Below are positions 20,417 to 28,793 of a DNA stretch of 64,000 nt, in pieces (the stretch's first letter is position 1; every line of letters starts with the position of its first letter). The position numbers and the translations under genes are program-made. Below the pieces are notes generated by a model, which ran no database searches, was not told the DNA's origin, and saw nothing but the letters and a program-made list of their open reading frames with translations. Source of the DNA: Enterovibrio qingdaonensis. Its GTDB lineage: Bacteria > Pseudomonadota > Gammaproteobacteria > Enterobacterales > Vibrionaceae. The stretch is taken from positions 310,001 to 374,000 of the forward strand of contig NZ_JAJUBB010000002.1 in assembly GCF_028683135.1 (NCBI RefSeq), in the 5' to 3' direction.

Positions 20417-20445
20417 GACCTTAACGATTGTTAAGGTCTTTTTTT
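20417..20445 (+). terminator. Rho-independent terminator after the porin gene
   Basis: A nine-base perfect stem, GACCTTAAC with GTTAAGGTC around GATT, is followed by seven T. It ends the nitrile/porin transcription unit. Confidence 0.93.
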
Positions 20446-20451
20446 AAGCGT

Positions 20452-20476
20452 AAAAAAGCCCGCAAATTAATGCGGG
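20452..20476 (-). terminator. Rho-independent terminator of the paa operon
   Basis: On the minus strand CCCGCA pairs with TGCGGG and is followed by six U (20452-20457). It lies about 30 bases past the last gene of the minus-strand paa operon, back to back with the porin terminator. Confidence 0.8.
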
Positions 20477-20507
20477 AAGAATGGAGTTGTTAATGCGTAA
20501 GATGAAG

Positions 20508-22592
20508 TTAGATGGTTTCTAATTTCTCGGAAGGTAGCCACCAGTTTTTATTTGTTTCACGGTAAAGGTACTTAATGCCCTCAATGGTGTTATTTATTCC
20601 GGATGCTTTGGCATAATACATAGGGCCACCGCGAAAACGAGGAAAGCCATATCCATTTAGCCAAATGGTATCTATATCTTCACTATTTCTGGCTATCCCT
20701 TTTTCTAATAAGTTGGCCCCTTCGTTGACCAACGCAAGCACGAGCCTGTTCTGAATTTGTTCATCACTGACTTTTCTTGCTTCAATGCCTAAACGTTCAG
20801 CTTCAATGGCAATCAATGCCATCGCCGTTGGGTCGTTGGTTTTCTTCCCGTTTTCATATCGATAAAAGCCCACGCCAGTTTTTCGTCCCAACCGCCCATG
20901 TTCGACCATGGTGTCCGCAGCGAGAAAATAGGCAGGGTCATCATAAATCGGCGGGTACTCGCGACGTGCTTTATAAGCGATATCAATTCCGGACATGTCG
21001 TTCACCGCCAATGGTCCCATCGCCATGCCCCAGGATTCCATCGCCGAATCTATCTGCTCTGGACTCGCGCCCTCAAGCAGCAACATATTGGCTTCCCGGC
21101 CATAGGCGGCATACATACGGTTGCCGACAAACCCAAAGCCGACCCCCACACAAACCGGCACTTTGCCCATTCGCTTGGCAGTTTGCATGACGGCACTGAC
21201 AGCTTGCTCGGATGTTGAACGGGCTTTGACTACCTCAACCAGTTTCATCACATTCGCGGGGCTGAAAAAGTGCATGCCGATGACTTGCTCGGGGCGGGTG
21301 GTAGAGGTGGCGATCTCATCAATGTCCAGATAGGAGGTATTGGTCGCGAAGATTGCAGACGGTTTACACACTGCATCTAAGGAAGAGAAGATCATCTTCT
21401 TCACGGACATTTTTTCGAACGCCGCTTCGACAACTAAATCAATATCGGCAAGGTTGCCATAATCACTGGTACCAGAAATCAGCGAGAGGGCTTGATCTTT
21501 TTGGGCTTCGGACATCCGGCCTTGATCATGCATTTTCTGATATTGGTGACGAATGCGTTCTAAACCTGATACGCACATCTCTTCACTGTTCTCCACTAAA
21601 GTGACGCTGTAACCACTATTTGCAAACGCGATGGCAATGCCGGTGCCCATCGTACCCGCGCCGATGACAGCGACTGAGCGAATATGAACATCGCAAGTCG
21701 ATTTGGCGTAACCGGAAGCCGCGTGTTTTTCAGCGAAGAAGGCGTAGCGCATTGCTCGGGATTGTTCGGAGTCCCGACACGCCACAAATAGGGTTCTTTC
21801 CAACGCCAATGCTTCATTAAAGGGAAGCTGAGTGGCAGCTTCGATAGCATCAATCGCGCTTTGGGGGGCGAGTTGACCTTTGGCCTTTTTGGCGAGTTTC
21901 TTACGCCAGCTGTCAAAGGTATCTTCGTCAAATGAACCGGAGATATCGCGTTTGTCCGGTGGAACAAAGGCATCGTTAGCCGTTCTTTTGGCAAAGATAA
22001 TGGATGCGTGATTAACCAAGTGTTCGTGTTCAGGGAACGGCGAATTATTTTGTCCCGCTCTGTCGTCATCGACCTGCATATCGATGAGATCCGGTAAGGA
22101 TGCCGTAGACACCATTTTGCCCGACGTGATCATGGAAAGGGCCGTTTCTACGCCCACATAGCGGGGCAATAGCTGGGTACCGCTGGCACCCGGAATAAGC
22201 CCCAGTTTTACTTCGGGCAAACCGACTTTCGTGCCAGTAATGGCAACACGGTAGTGACATGACAAAGCTAGCTCAAAGCCCCCGCCAAGCACGGTGCCAT
22301 GAAGTGCAGCCGTCACGGGTTTCGCACTGTTTCGAATCGCATGCAACACATCGGGCAGGTGAGGCTCTTTTGGGGCTTCGCCAAACTCTTTGATATCAGC
22401 ACCAGCAATAAAGGTGTTGCCGTCACAGCCAATCACAATAGCGGAAATGTCTGAATTGGTGTTGGCCTGTTCCAGTCCTGCCAGAATGCCTGCTCTAACA
22501 GAATGAGAGAGGGCGTTAACGGGTGGGTTGTTTACCCAGATTACGCCAACCCCATTTTCAATGACGAGGTTAACGGTGTCAGAAAGAAGCAT
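20508..22592 (-). CDS. Bifunctional enoyl-CoA hydratase / 3-hydroxyacyl-CoA dehydrogenase closing the paa operon
   Basis: FadB/FadJ-like fusion of 694 residues. The N-terminal crotonase domain has AGADIKEFG near residue 62 and the oxyanion region HGTVLGGGFELALS near 105. A linker follows, then an NAD-binding domain (VIGAGTMGTGIAIAFANSGY near 310) with the hydroxyacyl-CoA dehydrogenase signature HFFSPANVMKLVE, and a duplicated C-terminal domain. It is the last gene of the paa operon, 24 bases after paaE. No separate paaF (hydratase) or paaH (dehydrogenase) is present, so this protein probably performs both beta-oxidation steps leading to 3-oxoadipyl-CoA. An independent fatty-acid role is possible, but position argues for phenylacetate. 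AGGATAGGA precedes the ATG. Confidence 0.92.
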   Translation of the reverse strand: MLLSDTVNLVIENGVGVIWVNNPPVNALSHSVRAGILAGLEQANTNSDISAIVIGCDGNTFIAGADIKEFGEAPKEPHLPDVLHAIRNSAKPVTAALHGTVLGGGFELALSCHYRVAITGTKVGLPEVKLGLIPGASGTQLLPRYVGVETALSMITSGKMVSTASLPDLIDMQVDDDRAGQNNSPFPEHEHLVNHASIIFAKRTANDAFVPPDKRDISGSFDEDTFDSWRKKLAKKAKGQLAPQSAIDAIEAATQLPFNEALALERTLFVACRDSEQSRAMRYAFFAEKHAASGYAKSTCDVHIRSVAVIGAGTMGTGIAIAFANSGYSVTLVENSEEMCVSGLERIRHQYQKMHDQGRMSEAQKDQALSLISGTSDYGNLADIDLVVEAAFEKMSVKKMIFSSLDAVCKPSAIFATNTSYLDIDEIATSTTRPEQVIGMHFFSPANVMKLVEVVKARSTSEQAVSAVMQTAKRMGKVPVCVGVGFGFVGNRMYAAYGREANMLLLEGASPEQIDSAMESWGMAMGPLAVNDMSGIDIAYKARREYPPIYDDPAYFLAADTMVEHGRLGRKTGVGFYRYENGKKTNDPTAMALIAIEAERLGIEARKVSDEQIQNRLVLALVNEGANLLEKGIARNSEDIDTIWLNGYGFPRFRGGPMYYAKASGINNTIEGIKYLYRETNKNWWLPSEKLETI

Positions 22593-22616
22593 AATGTTTC
22601 CTATCCTTGGTCGAAA

Positions 22617-23714
22617 TCATCGCTGATCGAAATCAACGGTAACGTCATCAGTAAGAGGGTGCGCCTGACACGTCAGGATATAGCCCGCATCGATTTCGTG
22701 TTGCTCTAGGCCGTGGCTGATATCCATCTCGACCTTTCCTTTCACCAGCTTGGCTTTACAGGTGGAACAAACACCGCCTTTGCACGAATAGGGGAGCGAC
22801 ATGCCGTTGTCGATACCCGCATCGAGAATGTTTTCCCCCACAGTCGCCAGCTTGAAAGAGATAGAACGACCATCAGCGGTGACGGTCACTTTGCTCATTT
22901 TTTCCTCGCCATAATGGGCAACACGCTGTTTGGCTTTCTCCAGCGCAACTTGCGCATCTTCAGACGATGAAGAGAAAAGTTCATAGTGGATTTGGTCATC
23001 AGAAAGTCCTTCGATTCGAAACCCTCTGGAGACTTCCGCCATCATGGATTCTGGGCCACAGATAAAGGCATGGTCGGTGCTGTTGATATCAATAAGACGA
23101 TGTTTCTGCAGTGCGGCACCTTTCTTCACGTCAATGTGGCCGGATAATAGGTCTGAACCCTGATCTTCCTGACTCATGATGTTTATCCAACTGAACCGGG
23201 TCATGTAGCGGTTTTTTAGATAACCCAGGGTGTCAGCGAACATCATGGTGTTGCTCTGACGATTGCCGTAAATCAGAGTGATACGGCTATTGGGCTCCTG
23301 AGAGAGTACGGTTTTGATGATGGACAAAATCGGTGTAATCCCGCTACCAACCGCAATGCACATATAGTGATGCTGGTTAGACGCGTCGAGTTCTGTGTAG
23401 AAGCTACCTTGTGGCGGCATAACATCGACGGTAAGACCTGCCTCAAACGTGTCATTGGCGAAGTTCGAAAACTTACCGCCATCCACACGTTTGATCGCGA
23501 CTTGCAGCAAGTCTTCATCGGCACCGGAACAAATCGAGTAGGCACGTCGAACTTCTTCCCCATCTATGTCGGCGCGCAATGTTAGAAACTGCCCTTGAAC
23601 AAAGCTAAACGTCTCTTTAAGCGTGTCGGGAATGTCGAATGTCACGCACAAGGCGGAGTCAGTCTGGGGCTGTGTCTGTTTTATTTTTAATGAATAGAAA
23701 TTGGTTTCACTCAT
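22617..23714 (-). CDS. paaE: PaaE, reductase of phenylacetyl-CoA 1,2-epoxidase
   Basis: Passes electrons from NAD(P)H through FAD and a 2Fe-2S centre to the PaaABC oxygenase. It has about 365 residues: an FAD-binding barrel with RRAYSICS (about residue 55), an NAD-binding half with AVGSGITPILSI (about 120), and a C-terminal plant-type ferredoxin with CKGGVCSTC and a later Cys in ILTCQAHP. The ATG at 23714 has AAAGGGA seven bases upstream; a TTG two codons earlier is less likely. It is fifth in the paaABCDE set, 15 bases after paaD. Confidence 0.96.
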   Translation of the reverse strand: MSETNFYSLKIKQTQPQTDSALCVTFDIPDTLKETFSFVQGQFLTLRADIDGEEVRRAYSICSGADEDLLQVAIKRVDGGKFSNFANDTFEAGLTVDVMPPQGSFYTELDASNQHHYMCIAVGSGITPILSIIKTVLSQEPNSRITLIYGNRQSNTMMFADTLGYLKNRYMTRFSWINIMSQEDQGSDLLSGHIDVKKGAALQKHRLIDINSTDHAFICGPESMMAEVSRGFRIEGLSDDQIHYELFSSSSEDAQVALEKAKQRVAHYGEEKMSKVTVTADGRSISFKLATVGENILDAGIDNGMSLPYSCKGGVCSTCKAKLVKGKVEMDISHGLEQHEIDAGYILTCQAHPLTDDVTVDFDQR

Positions 23715-23729
23715 GGTCAATTCCCTTTA

Positions 23730-24269
23730 CTACAAGCATTTAAAGAAATCGAAAGACTCATGGCAGCTCTCGCAACGGAACAGTGCCTTACAGGCCGTGG
23801 AGCCGAACTCACTGATCCTTGTCGTATTTGAAGAGCCGCAGTGCGGGCAGCGAACACCTTGTTTGGGCGTCATTCGAAAGCAGCTATCCGGTGCGTCTGA
23901 GGGGGGAGCGATGCCATACTCTCTCAGCTTTTTTTGTCCCGCTTCAGACATGTCATCGGTCGACCAAGGCGGGAAAAGCACGGTTTTGACTTCTACGCTG
24001 CTGTAACCCGCTTCAGACAGGAGAGCCAGAATATCTTCCTTAATGGTCTCTACCGCCGGACAGCCGGAATACGTAGGGGTGATAGCGACGAGGATTGTTC
24101 CGTTCTTCTCGCTGACATTGCGGAGGATCCCAATATCCCAAATCGAAAGCACCGGGATTTCAGGGTCGACGACATTGTCCAGCAATTGCCAGATGTCGGT
24201 CATCGTGGACTCTGCCCGAGTCTTTGTCCGCTCAAATCGGGCGTGCGGTGTCACAGGAATGGTTTCCAT
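23730..24269 (-). CDS. paaD: PaaD, Fe-S maturation factor of the phenylacetyl-CoA epoxidase
   Basis: Small DUF59-type protein needed for assembling the epoxidase iron centres. It has 179 residues, with the DUF59 core VVDPEIPVLSIWDIGILRNV near residues 33-52, a Cys in YSGCPAVE, and a C-terminal zinc-ribbon-like part with CPHCG and CESCHESF. The N-terminus is uncertain: the Met at 24269 is only three bases after the paaC stop, with GAGG very close. A second Met 22 residues on (MTDIWQLL) gives a length closer to E. coli PaaD. Part of the tightly packed paaABCDE block. Confidence 0.93.
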   Translation of the reverse strand: METIPVTPHARFERTKTRAESTMTDIWQLLDNVVDPEIPVLSIWDIGILRNVSEKNGTILVAITPTYSGCPAVETIKEDILALLSEAGYSSVEVKTVLFPPWSTDDMSEAGQKKLREYGIAPPSDAPDSCFRMTPKQGVRCPHCGSSNTTRISEFGSTACKALFRCESCHESFDFFKCL

Positions 24270-24272
24270 ACC

Positions 24273-25031
24273 TCACCACTCGCAGCCGGGGTAAGCACGG
24301 TGCACACTTTGCATCACGCCGAGCAAATGACCGAGATGTTCCGTGTGATAGCCTTTCCGGCCACCGCGTACTGCCCATTCATCAGCGGGAACGCTAAGCG
24401 TGGCATCTTTTAAAACGCGACTTAATTGGTCGTAAAAACTGGCTTTGAGTGCGGAGGTATCCACGGCTACGCCAGCGGCAATCAACCGTTGCTCTGTGTC
24501 ATCCGGTTCGAATAACTCAGGGATATAACCCCACAAATCATTGAAGGCCGTTTGCATGCGCTGGTGGCTTTCTTCAGTGCCGTCCCCCAGTTTGACGACC
24601 CAATCTTTGCTGCGCATCAGGTGATAACGGGTTTCTTTGATCGACTTATGGGCAATGGCTGATAACAAAGAGTCGTTGGATTCCAGCAACTGGGTCATAA
24701 ACAATTGGCTGTAGATATCGACAATAAGTTGCCTTGCCATGGTGAACGCAAAGTCACCGCGGGGAAGCTCATTAATGAGGTGATTGATGTAATCCCGCTC
24801 TCCCCGCAGAAAGGCAAAATCATCTTCGCTTTTCTCGCCATTGGTCAGTTCTGAGGCGTAGCCATAAAGCATGCGAGCACGGCCAATGTAATCCAGTGCG
24901 ACATTGCCCAGCGCGATGTCTTCTTCCAGAAAAGGGCCATTGCTTGCCCATTCGGACACGCGGTGTCCCAGCGTTAATGCGTCATCACCCAAGCTCATCA
25001 CATAGCGGAGCAAATCCTTTTGTTGTTCCAT
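24273..25031 (-). CDS. paaC: PaaC, structural subunit of phenylacetyl-CoA 1,2-epoxidase
   Basis: Ferritin-like, non-catalytic subunit that pairs with PaaA in the multicomponent monooxygenase. It has about 252 residues, as in E. coli (248). Family segments include LALGDDALTLGHRVSEW-like ordering near the start (seen as LGDDALTLGHRVSEW), DIALGNVALDYIGRAR and GDFAFTMARQLIVD, and the end HTEHLGHLLGVMQSVHRAYPG. Of two in-frame Met codons two residues apart, the one at 25031 sits seven bases from AAGGAGG and is preferred over 25037, which touches it. Spacing of 12 bases to paaB and 3 to paaD supports cotranslation. Confidence 0.95.
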   Translation of the reverse strand: MEQQKDLLRYVMSLGDDALTLGHRVSEWASNGPFLEEDIALGNVALDYIGRARMLYGYASELTNGEKSEDDFAFLRGERDYINHLINELPRGDFAFTMARQLIVDIYSQLFMTQLLESNDSLLSAIAHKSIKETRYHLMRSKDWVVKLGDGTEESHQRMQTAFNDLWGYIPELFEPDDTEQRLIAAGVAVDTSALKASFYDQLSRVLKDATLSVPADEWAVRGGRKGYHTEHLGHLLGVMQSVHRAYPGCEW

Positions 25032-25043
25032 TTCCATGCCTCC

Positions 25044-25331
25044 TTACATGTTGCCGACTTCTTTCGGAAGTGGGTAATAGGTGGCATGGCGGTAGGGTTT
25101 GTCGTCCGACGGGTCGAAGAAAGCTTCGTTGTCATCTTCCTGCGAGGCAGAAATATCGGCAGATCGAACCACCCAAATGCTCACGCCTTCACTTCGGCGC
25201 GTGTAGCAGTCACGCGCGTATTGCAATGCATGTGCGGCATCTTCCGCGTGAAGACTGCCAACGTGTTTATGGTCAAGTCCGCGCTTGCCACGAACAAAGA
25301 CTTCAAACAGTTCGAGATTTTCCAGAGTCAT
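25044..25331 (-). CDS. paaB: PaaB, subunit of phenylacetyl-CoA epoxidase
   Basis: Small subunit of the PaaABCE epoxidase that bridges the PaaAC heterodimers. It has 95 residues, matching E. coli PaaB. Diagnostic segments are LFEVFVRGKRGLDHKHVGSL near the start, AEDAAHALQYARDCYTRR in the middle and SIWVVRSADI before an acidic stretch. AAGGAG precedes the ATG, and the gene lies 11 bases downstream of paaA. Confidence 0.96.
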   Translation of the reverse strand: MTLENLELFEVFVRGKRGLDHKHVGSLHAEDAAHALQYARDCYTRRSEGVSIWVVRSADISASQEDDNEAFFDPSDDKPYRHATYYPLPKEVGNM

Positions 25332-25342
25332 CGCGCTTCTCC

Positions 25343-26311
25343 TTAAGCCACTGCATGTTGTTGACGTTGTTTGACTTTCTCTGCGTGCGCATTTTGTGCG
25401 TCACGCACCCAAGCACCTTCTTCGTGAGCGTTCACGTGATGCTGAATACGCTGGCGGTTACAGTGTCCGTTACCATTAATGACGTTGTAGAACTCTTCCC
25501 AGTCGATTTCGCCGCTGTCGTAATGGCCGCGTTCGTCATTCCATTTAATGGCTTTGTCTGGGTGTTCCAGACCCAAAAACTCGATTTGTTGAACGGTCTG
25601 ATCGATGAACTTTTGACGAAGACTGTCATTGGTTTCGCGTTTGATTTTCCACTGCATAGAACGTGCTGAGTGCGCGGATTCTGCATCGTGCGGGCCGAAC
25701 ATCATCAGTGATGGCCAGTAAAAACGGTTGAGTGAATCTTGTGCCATCTGGCGTTGCGCTTCGCTGCCGTTGGCGAGTGCCAGCATGATTTGATAGCCCT
25801 GACGCTGGTGGAAACTCTCTTCCTTACAGATGCGGATCATGGCGCGGGAATACGGGCCATATGAGGTGCGCTGTAGCGAAACCTGATTGCAAATAGCCGC
25901 GCCATCAACCAGCCAGCCAATTGCGCCAATATCGCCCCAGGTCTGGGTGGGATAATTGAAGATAGAGGCGTATTTCGCTTTGCCAGTTTGCAGAGCTTCG
26001 ATCATTTCTGCGCGGCTTATTCCGAGCGTTTCGGCAGAGCTGTAAAGATACAATCCGTGGCCCGCTTCATCCTGTACTTTGGCGAGCAGCACGGCTTTGC
26101 GACGCAGCGACGGCGCGCGGGTGATCCAGTTGCCTTCTGGCTGTTCACCAATCACCTCAGAATGTGCGTGTTGGGAAATCTGACGGATCAGGTTTTGGCG
26201 ATAGGCCTCTGGCATCCAATCCTTCGGTTCGATCTTTTCTTCACGATCAATCTTCTGCTGGAAGGTCTCCAACAGGGCTTTTTCTTGGGCTTCCTGTCTT
26301 AGTTTTTTCAT
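25343..26311 (-). CDS. paaA: PaaA, catalytic subunit of phenylacetyl-CoA 1,2-epoxidase
   Basis: Di-iron oxygenase subunit that inserts one oxygen atom into the aromatic ring of phenylacetyl-CoA, giving the 1,2-epoxide. It has 322 residues with the ferritin-like carboxylate-bridged iron ligands visible in [20 protein letters not shown] and [13 protein letters not shown]. The end includes [17 protein letters not shown], as in known PaaA. The Met at 26311 (MKKLRQEAQ) is nine bases from GGAG and preferred to the Met two codons upstream. First gene of the epoxidase block, 30 bases after paaJ. Confidence 0.97.
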   Translation of the reverse strand: MKKLRQEAQEKALLETFQQKIDREEKIEPKDWMPEAYRQNLIRQISQHAHSEVIGEQPEGNWITRAPSLRRKAVLLAKVQDEAGHGLYLYSSAETLGISRAEMIEALQTGKAKYASIFNYPTQTWGDIGAIGWLVDGAAICNQVSLQRTSYGPYSRAMIRICKEESFHQRQGYQIMLALANGSEAQRQMAQDSLNRFYWPSLMMFGPHDAESAHSARSMQWKIKRETNDSLRQKFIDQTVQQIEFLGLEHPDKAIKWNDERGHYDSGEIDWEEFYNVINGNGHCNRQRIQHHVNAHEEGAWVRDAQNAHAEKVKQRQQHAVA

Positions 26312-26341
26312 TATCATTGCTCCGTTTTCAGGTGCAGAAAA

Positions 26342-27544
26342 TCAAACACGTTCAATCACGAGGGCGATACCCTGACCCACACCAATACACATGGTGCAAA
26401 GGGCGTATCTGCCTTGCGTGCGCTCAAGTTGGTTCAGTGCGGTAAGCACAAGGCGCGCGCCACTGGCACCCAAAGGATGACCCAGCGCGATAGCTCCGCC
26501 ATTGGGGTTCACTTTGGGTGAGTCGTCCGGCAGGCCAAGGTCGCGGGTTACTGCTAATGCCTGCGCGGCAAATGCTTCGTTAAGCTCGATGGTGTCCATG
26601 TCGTCGAGGGTCAGGCCCGCCAGTTTCAGCACTTTCTTGGCGGCTGGAGAGGGGCCAAAGCCCATGATGCGTGGTGGTACGCCAGCGGTTGCCATAGCAA
26701 GAATGCGGGCGCGGGGTTTGAGACCATGCCTCTCAATGGCACTTTCGGATGCGAGTAACAGCGCAACCGCACCATCGTTCACGCCGGACGCATTGCCTGC
26801 AGTGACACTGCCAAACTCGCGGAAAGGTGTCGCGAGTCCAGCCAATGCGTCAGCGGTTGTGGCGCGAAGGTGCTCGTCTTTCTCAAAAAGCAGGGGTTCT
26901 TGCTTGCGGCGCGGGATCATCACCGGTGTGATTTCAGCGTCGAATACACCCGTTTCCTGTGCGTTGGCAGCACGTTGTTGACTACGGAGTGCAAAAGCAT
27001 CTTGATCCTGACGGCTGATGTTAAAGTCTTCCGCGACGTTTTCTGCCGTTTCAGGCATGGAATCGACGCCGAACTGTTTCTTCATTTTGTCGTTGATAAA
27101 ACGCCAGCCAATGGTGGTATCGAAGATTTCCGCCTGACGGGAAAAAGCCGTTTGCGCTTTACCCATTACAAAGGGCGCGCGGGACATGGACTCCACGCCG
27201 CCAGCAATCGCCAGTTCAATCTCACCACAGTCTATGGCGCGGGCTGCTGTGCCGATGGCATCCATCCCTGAACCGCACAAACGGTTAATAGTGGTGGCGG
27301 GAACAGAATCTGGCATACCTGCCAAAAGGGCACTCATGCGGCCCACATTTCGGTTATCTTCGCCAGCCTGATTGGCACAGCCATAGAAGACTTCTTCAAT
27401 TTGGGACCAATCAAGCTGCGGGTTGCGCTCCATCAAGGCGCGAATAGGTACTGCGCCCAGGTCGTCGGCTCTTACTGCCGAAAGCGTGCCGCCATAGCGG
27501 CCAAAAGCGGTGCGAATGCCATCGCAGATATAAGCATGCTTCAT
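26342..27544 (-). CDS. paaJ: PaaJ, 3-oxoadipyl-CoA / 3-oxo-5,6-dehydrosuberyl-CoA thiolase
   Basis: Thiolase that cuts acetyl-CoA from the opened ring product and again from 3-oxoadipyl-CoA, ending in succinyl-CoA. It has 400 residues, standard for the PcaF/PaaJ group. The nucleophilic Cys is in INRLCGSGMDAIG near residue 90. The catalytic His is in NPNGGAIALGHPLGASGAR and the second Cys in ALCTMCIGVGQGIALV. It overlaps paaI by four bases (ATGA), so translation is coupled. Distinguishing PaaJ from beta-ketoadipate PcaF depends on context, which favours PaaJ. Confidence 0.95.
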   Translation of the reverse strand: MKHAYICDGIRTAFGRYGGTLSAVRADDLGAVPIRALMERNPQLDWSQIEEVFYGCANQAGEDNRNVGRMSALLAGMPDSVPATTINRLCGSGMDAIGTAARAIDCGEIELAIAGGVESMSRAPFVMGKAQTAFSRQAEIFDTTIGWRFINDKMKKQFGVDSMPETAENVAEDFNISRQDQDAFALRSQQRAANAQETGVFDAEITPVMIPRRKQEPLLFEKDEHLRATTADALAGLATPFREFGSVTAGNASGVNDGAVALLLASESAIERHGLKPRARILAMATAGVPPRIMGFGPSPAAKKVLKLAGLTLDDMDTIELNEAFAAQALAVTRDLGLPDDSPKVNPNGGAIALGHPLGASGARLVLTALNQLERTQGRYALCTMCIGVGQGIALVIERV

Positions 27545-27990
27545 GAATCACTCCTTTGATCCTGTGGGAGTACGGCTTGGTTCAGGCGTGCTGAGTTGCC
27601 CTTGAAAATGGCGACAAGCTCCTGGTTTTGGTTTGTAATATTGACGATATAGATGCCGGATCTTCTGCCTTGGTGCATGACGTGTGCTCGTGCAGTCAGT
27701 AGATCGTTTTCTTTGGCGGGGCGCAGAAAGTCGATAGAGCAGGCAGAGGCCACAGCGGATTCATTTTCTGAATTGCAGGCAAACGCGAATGCTGAATCCG
27801 CCAGACTGAAAATCTGGCCGCCATGGCAGGTTTGGTGACCGTTCAGCATCTCTGCCGTCACACGCATGGTGACTTCACTCTGCCGACAGGCCATGTGCAC
27901 GATTTCCATGCCCATGGTGCGGGAGACCGTGTCATGGGTGAACATATGCTGCGCGCAGGCTTGCGCCAATTGGTCTGCATCCATGCTCAT
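27541..27990 (-). CDS. paaI: PaaI, hotdog-fold acyl-CoA thioesterase
   Basis: Thioesterase thought to release CoA from dead-end hydroxyphenylacetyl-CoA products and so rescue the pathway. It has 149 residues, with the hotdog motif NGHQTCHGGQIFSLADSAFA and ASACSIDFLRP, both close to E. coli PaaI. It shares four-base ATGA overlaps with both neighbours, paaG upstream and paaJ downstream. Confidence 0.95.
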   Translation of the reverse strand: MSMDADQLAQACAQHMFTHDTVSRTMGMEIVHMACRQSEVTMRVTAEMLNGHQTCHGGQIFSLADSAFAFACNSENESAVASACSIDFLRPAKENDLLTARAHVMHQGRRSGIYIVNITNQNQELVAIFKGNSARLNQAVLPQDQRSDS

Positions 27991-28790
27991 TCCCCCTTAA
28001 ACTGCGGTGCACGCTTTTCAAGAAACGCAGCCACGCCTTCGGCGTAATCCTTTGAATAGCCGAGGTTTCGCATGGTCTCTTTTTCCAGCTCAAGCTGGTG
28101 GTCGAGCGTGTTGGAAAATGATGCGTTTAACAGACGCTTGATATTGGCGAGGGCGAGGGTCGGCTGGCTGGCGAGTTTTTCTGCTACTGCATTGGCTTCT
28201 TCCATCAAGGCTTCATCGTCTACACAGCGCCAAATCATGCCCCATGCCTCGGCTTGCTCTGCCGGAAGCTTTTCACCCAGCAATGCCAAGGCTTTTGCTC
28301 TGGGCAGGCCGAGTGCGCGGGTAAGGTTCCAGGTGCCGCCGGAGTCCGGGATCAGACCGATTTTGGCGAAAGACTGAATAAAGCTCGCGGAGCGGGCAGC
28401 GAACACAATGTCACACGCCATGGCGATATTGGCGCCTGCGCCAGCGGCGACGCCGTTAACGGCGCAGATTACGGGAACATTGAGCGTGCTGATGGCGCGA
28501 ATCAATGGGTTGTAATTACGCTCAATGGATTCGCCCAAATCAACGCGCGCACTGGCGTCGTTCACGGCGCGATCATTCAGATCTTGTCCGGCACAAAAGC
28601 CTCGGCCATTACTTGTAATAAGCAAACAGCGGATCTCGCTGTTTTCCCGCACTTCACGGATCGCGGCTTTCACTTCTTCATGCATTTGGGCATTGAAGCT
28701 GTTGAGAGAGTCCGGTCGGTTCAGCACCAAGGTCGCGACGCCATTGTCGACGGTGAAAAGCACGGTGATGAAGTTCATTGGCTGATTCAT
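27987..28790 (-). CDS. paaG: PaaG, 1,2-epoxyphenylacetyl-CoA isomerase
   Basis: Crotonase-fold isomerase that turns the ring epoxide into the seven-membered oxepin-CoA. It has 267 residues (E. coli 262). The diagnostic segments GRGFCAGQDLNDRAV, AVNGVAAGAGANIAMACDIV and KIGLIPDSGGTWNL match PaaG rather than the hydratase PaaF. AGGAGG lies seven bases before the ATG at 28790. Three bases separate it from the paaZ stop. Confidence 0.95.
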   Translation of the reverse strand: MNQPMNFITVLFTVDNGVATLVLNRPDSLNSFNAQMHEEVKAAIREVRENSEIRCLLITSNGRGFCAGQDLNDRAVNDASARVDLGESIERNYNPLIRAISTLNVPVICAVNGVAAGAGANIAMACDIVFAARSASFIQSFAKIGLIPDSGGTWNLTRALGLPRAKALALLGEKLPAEQAEAWGMIWRCVDDEALMEEANAVAEKLASQPTLALANIKRLLNASFSNTLDHQLELEKETMRNLGYSKDYAEGVAAFLEKRAPQFKGE

Positions 28791-28793
28791 GAC

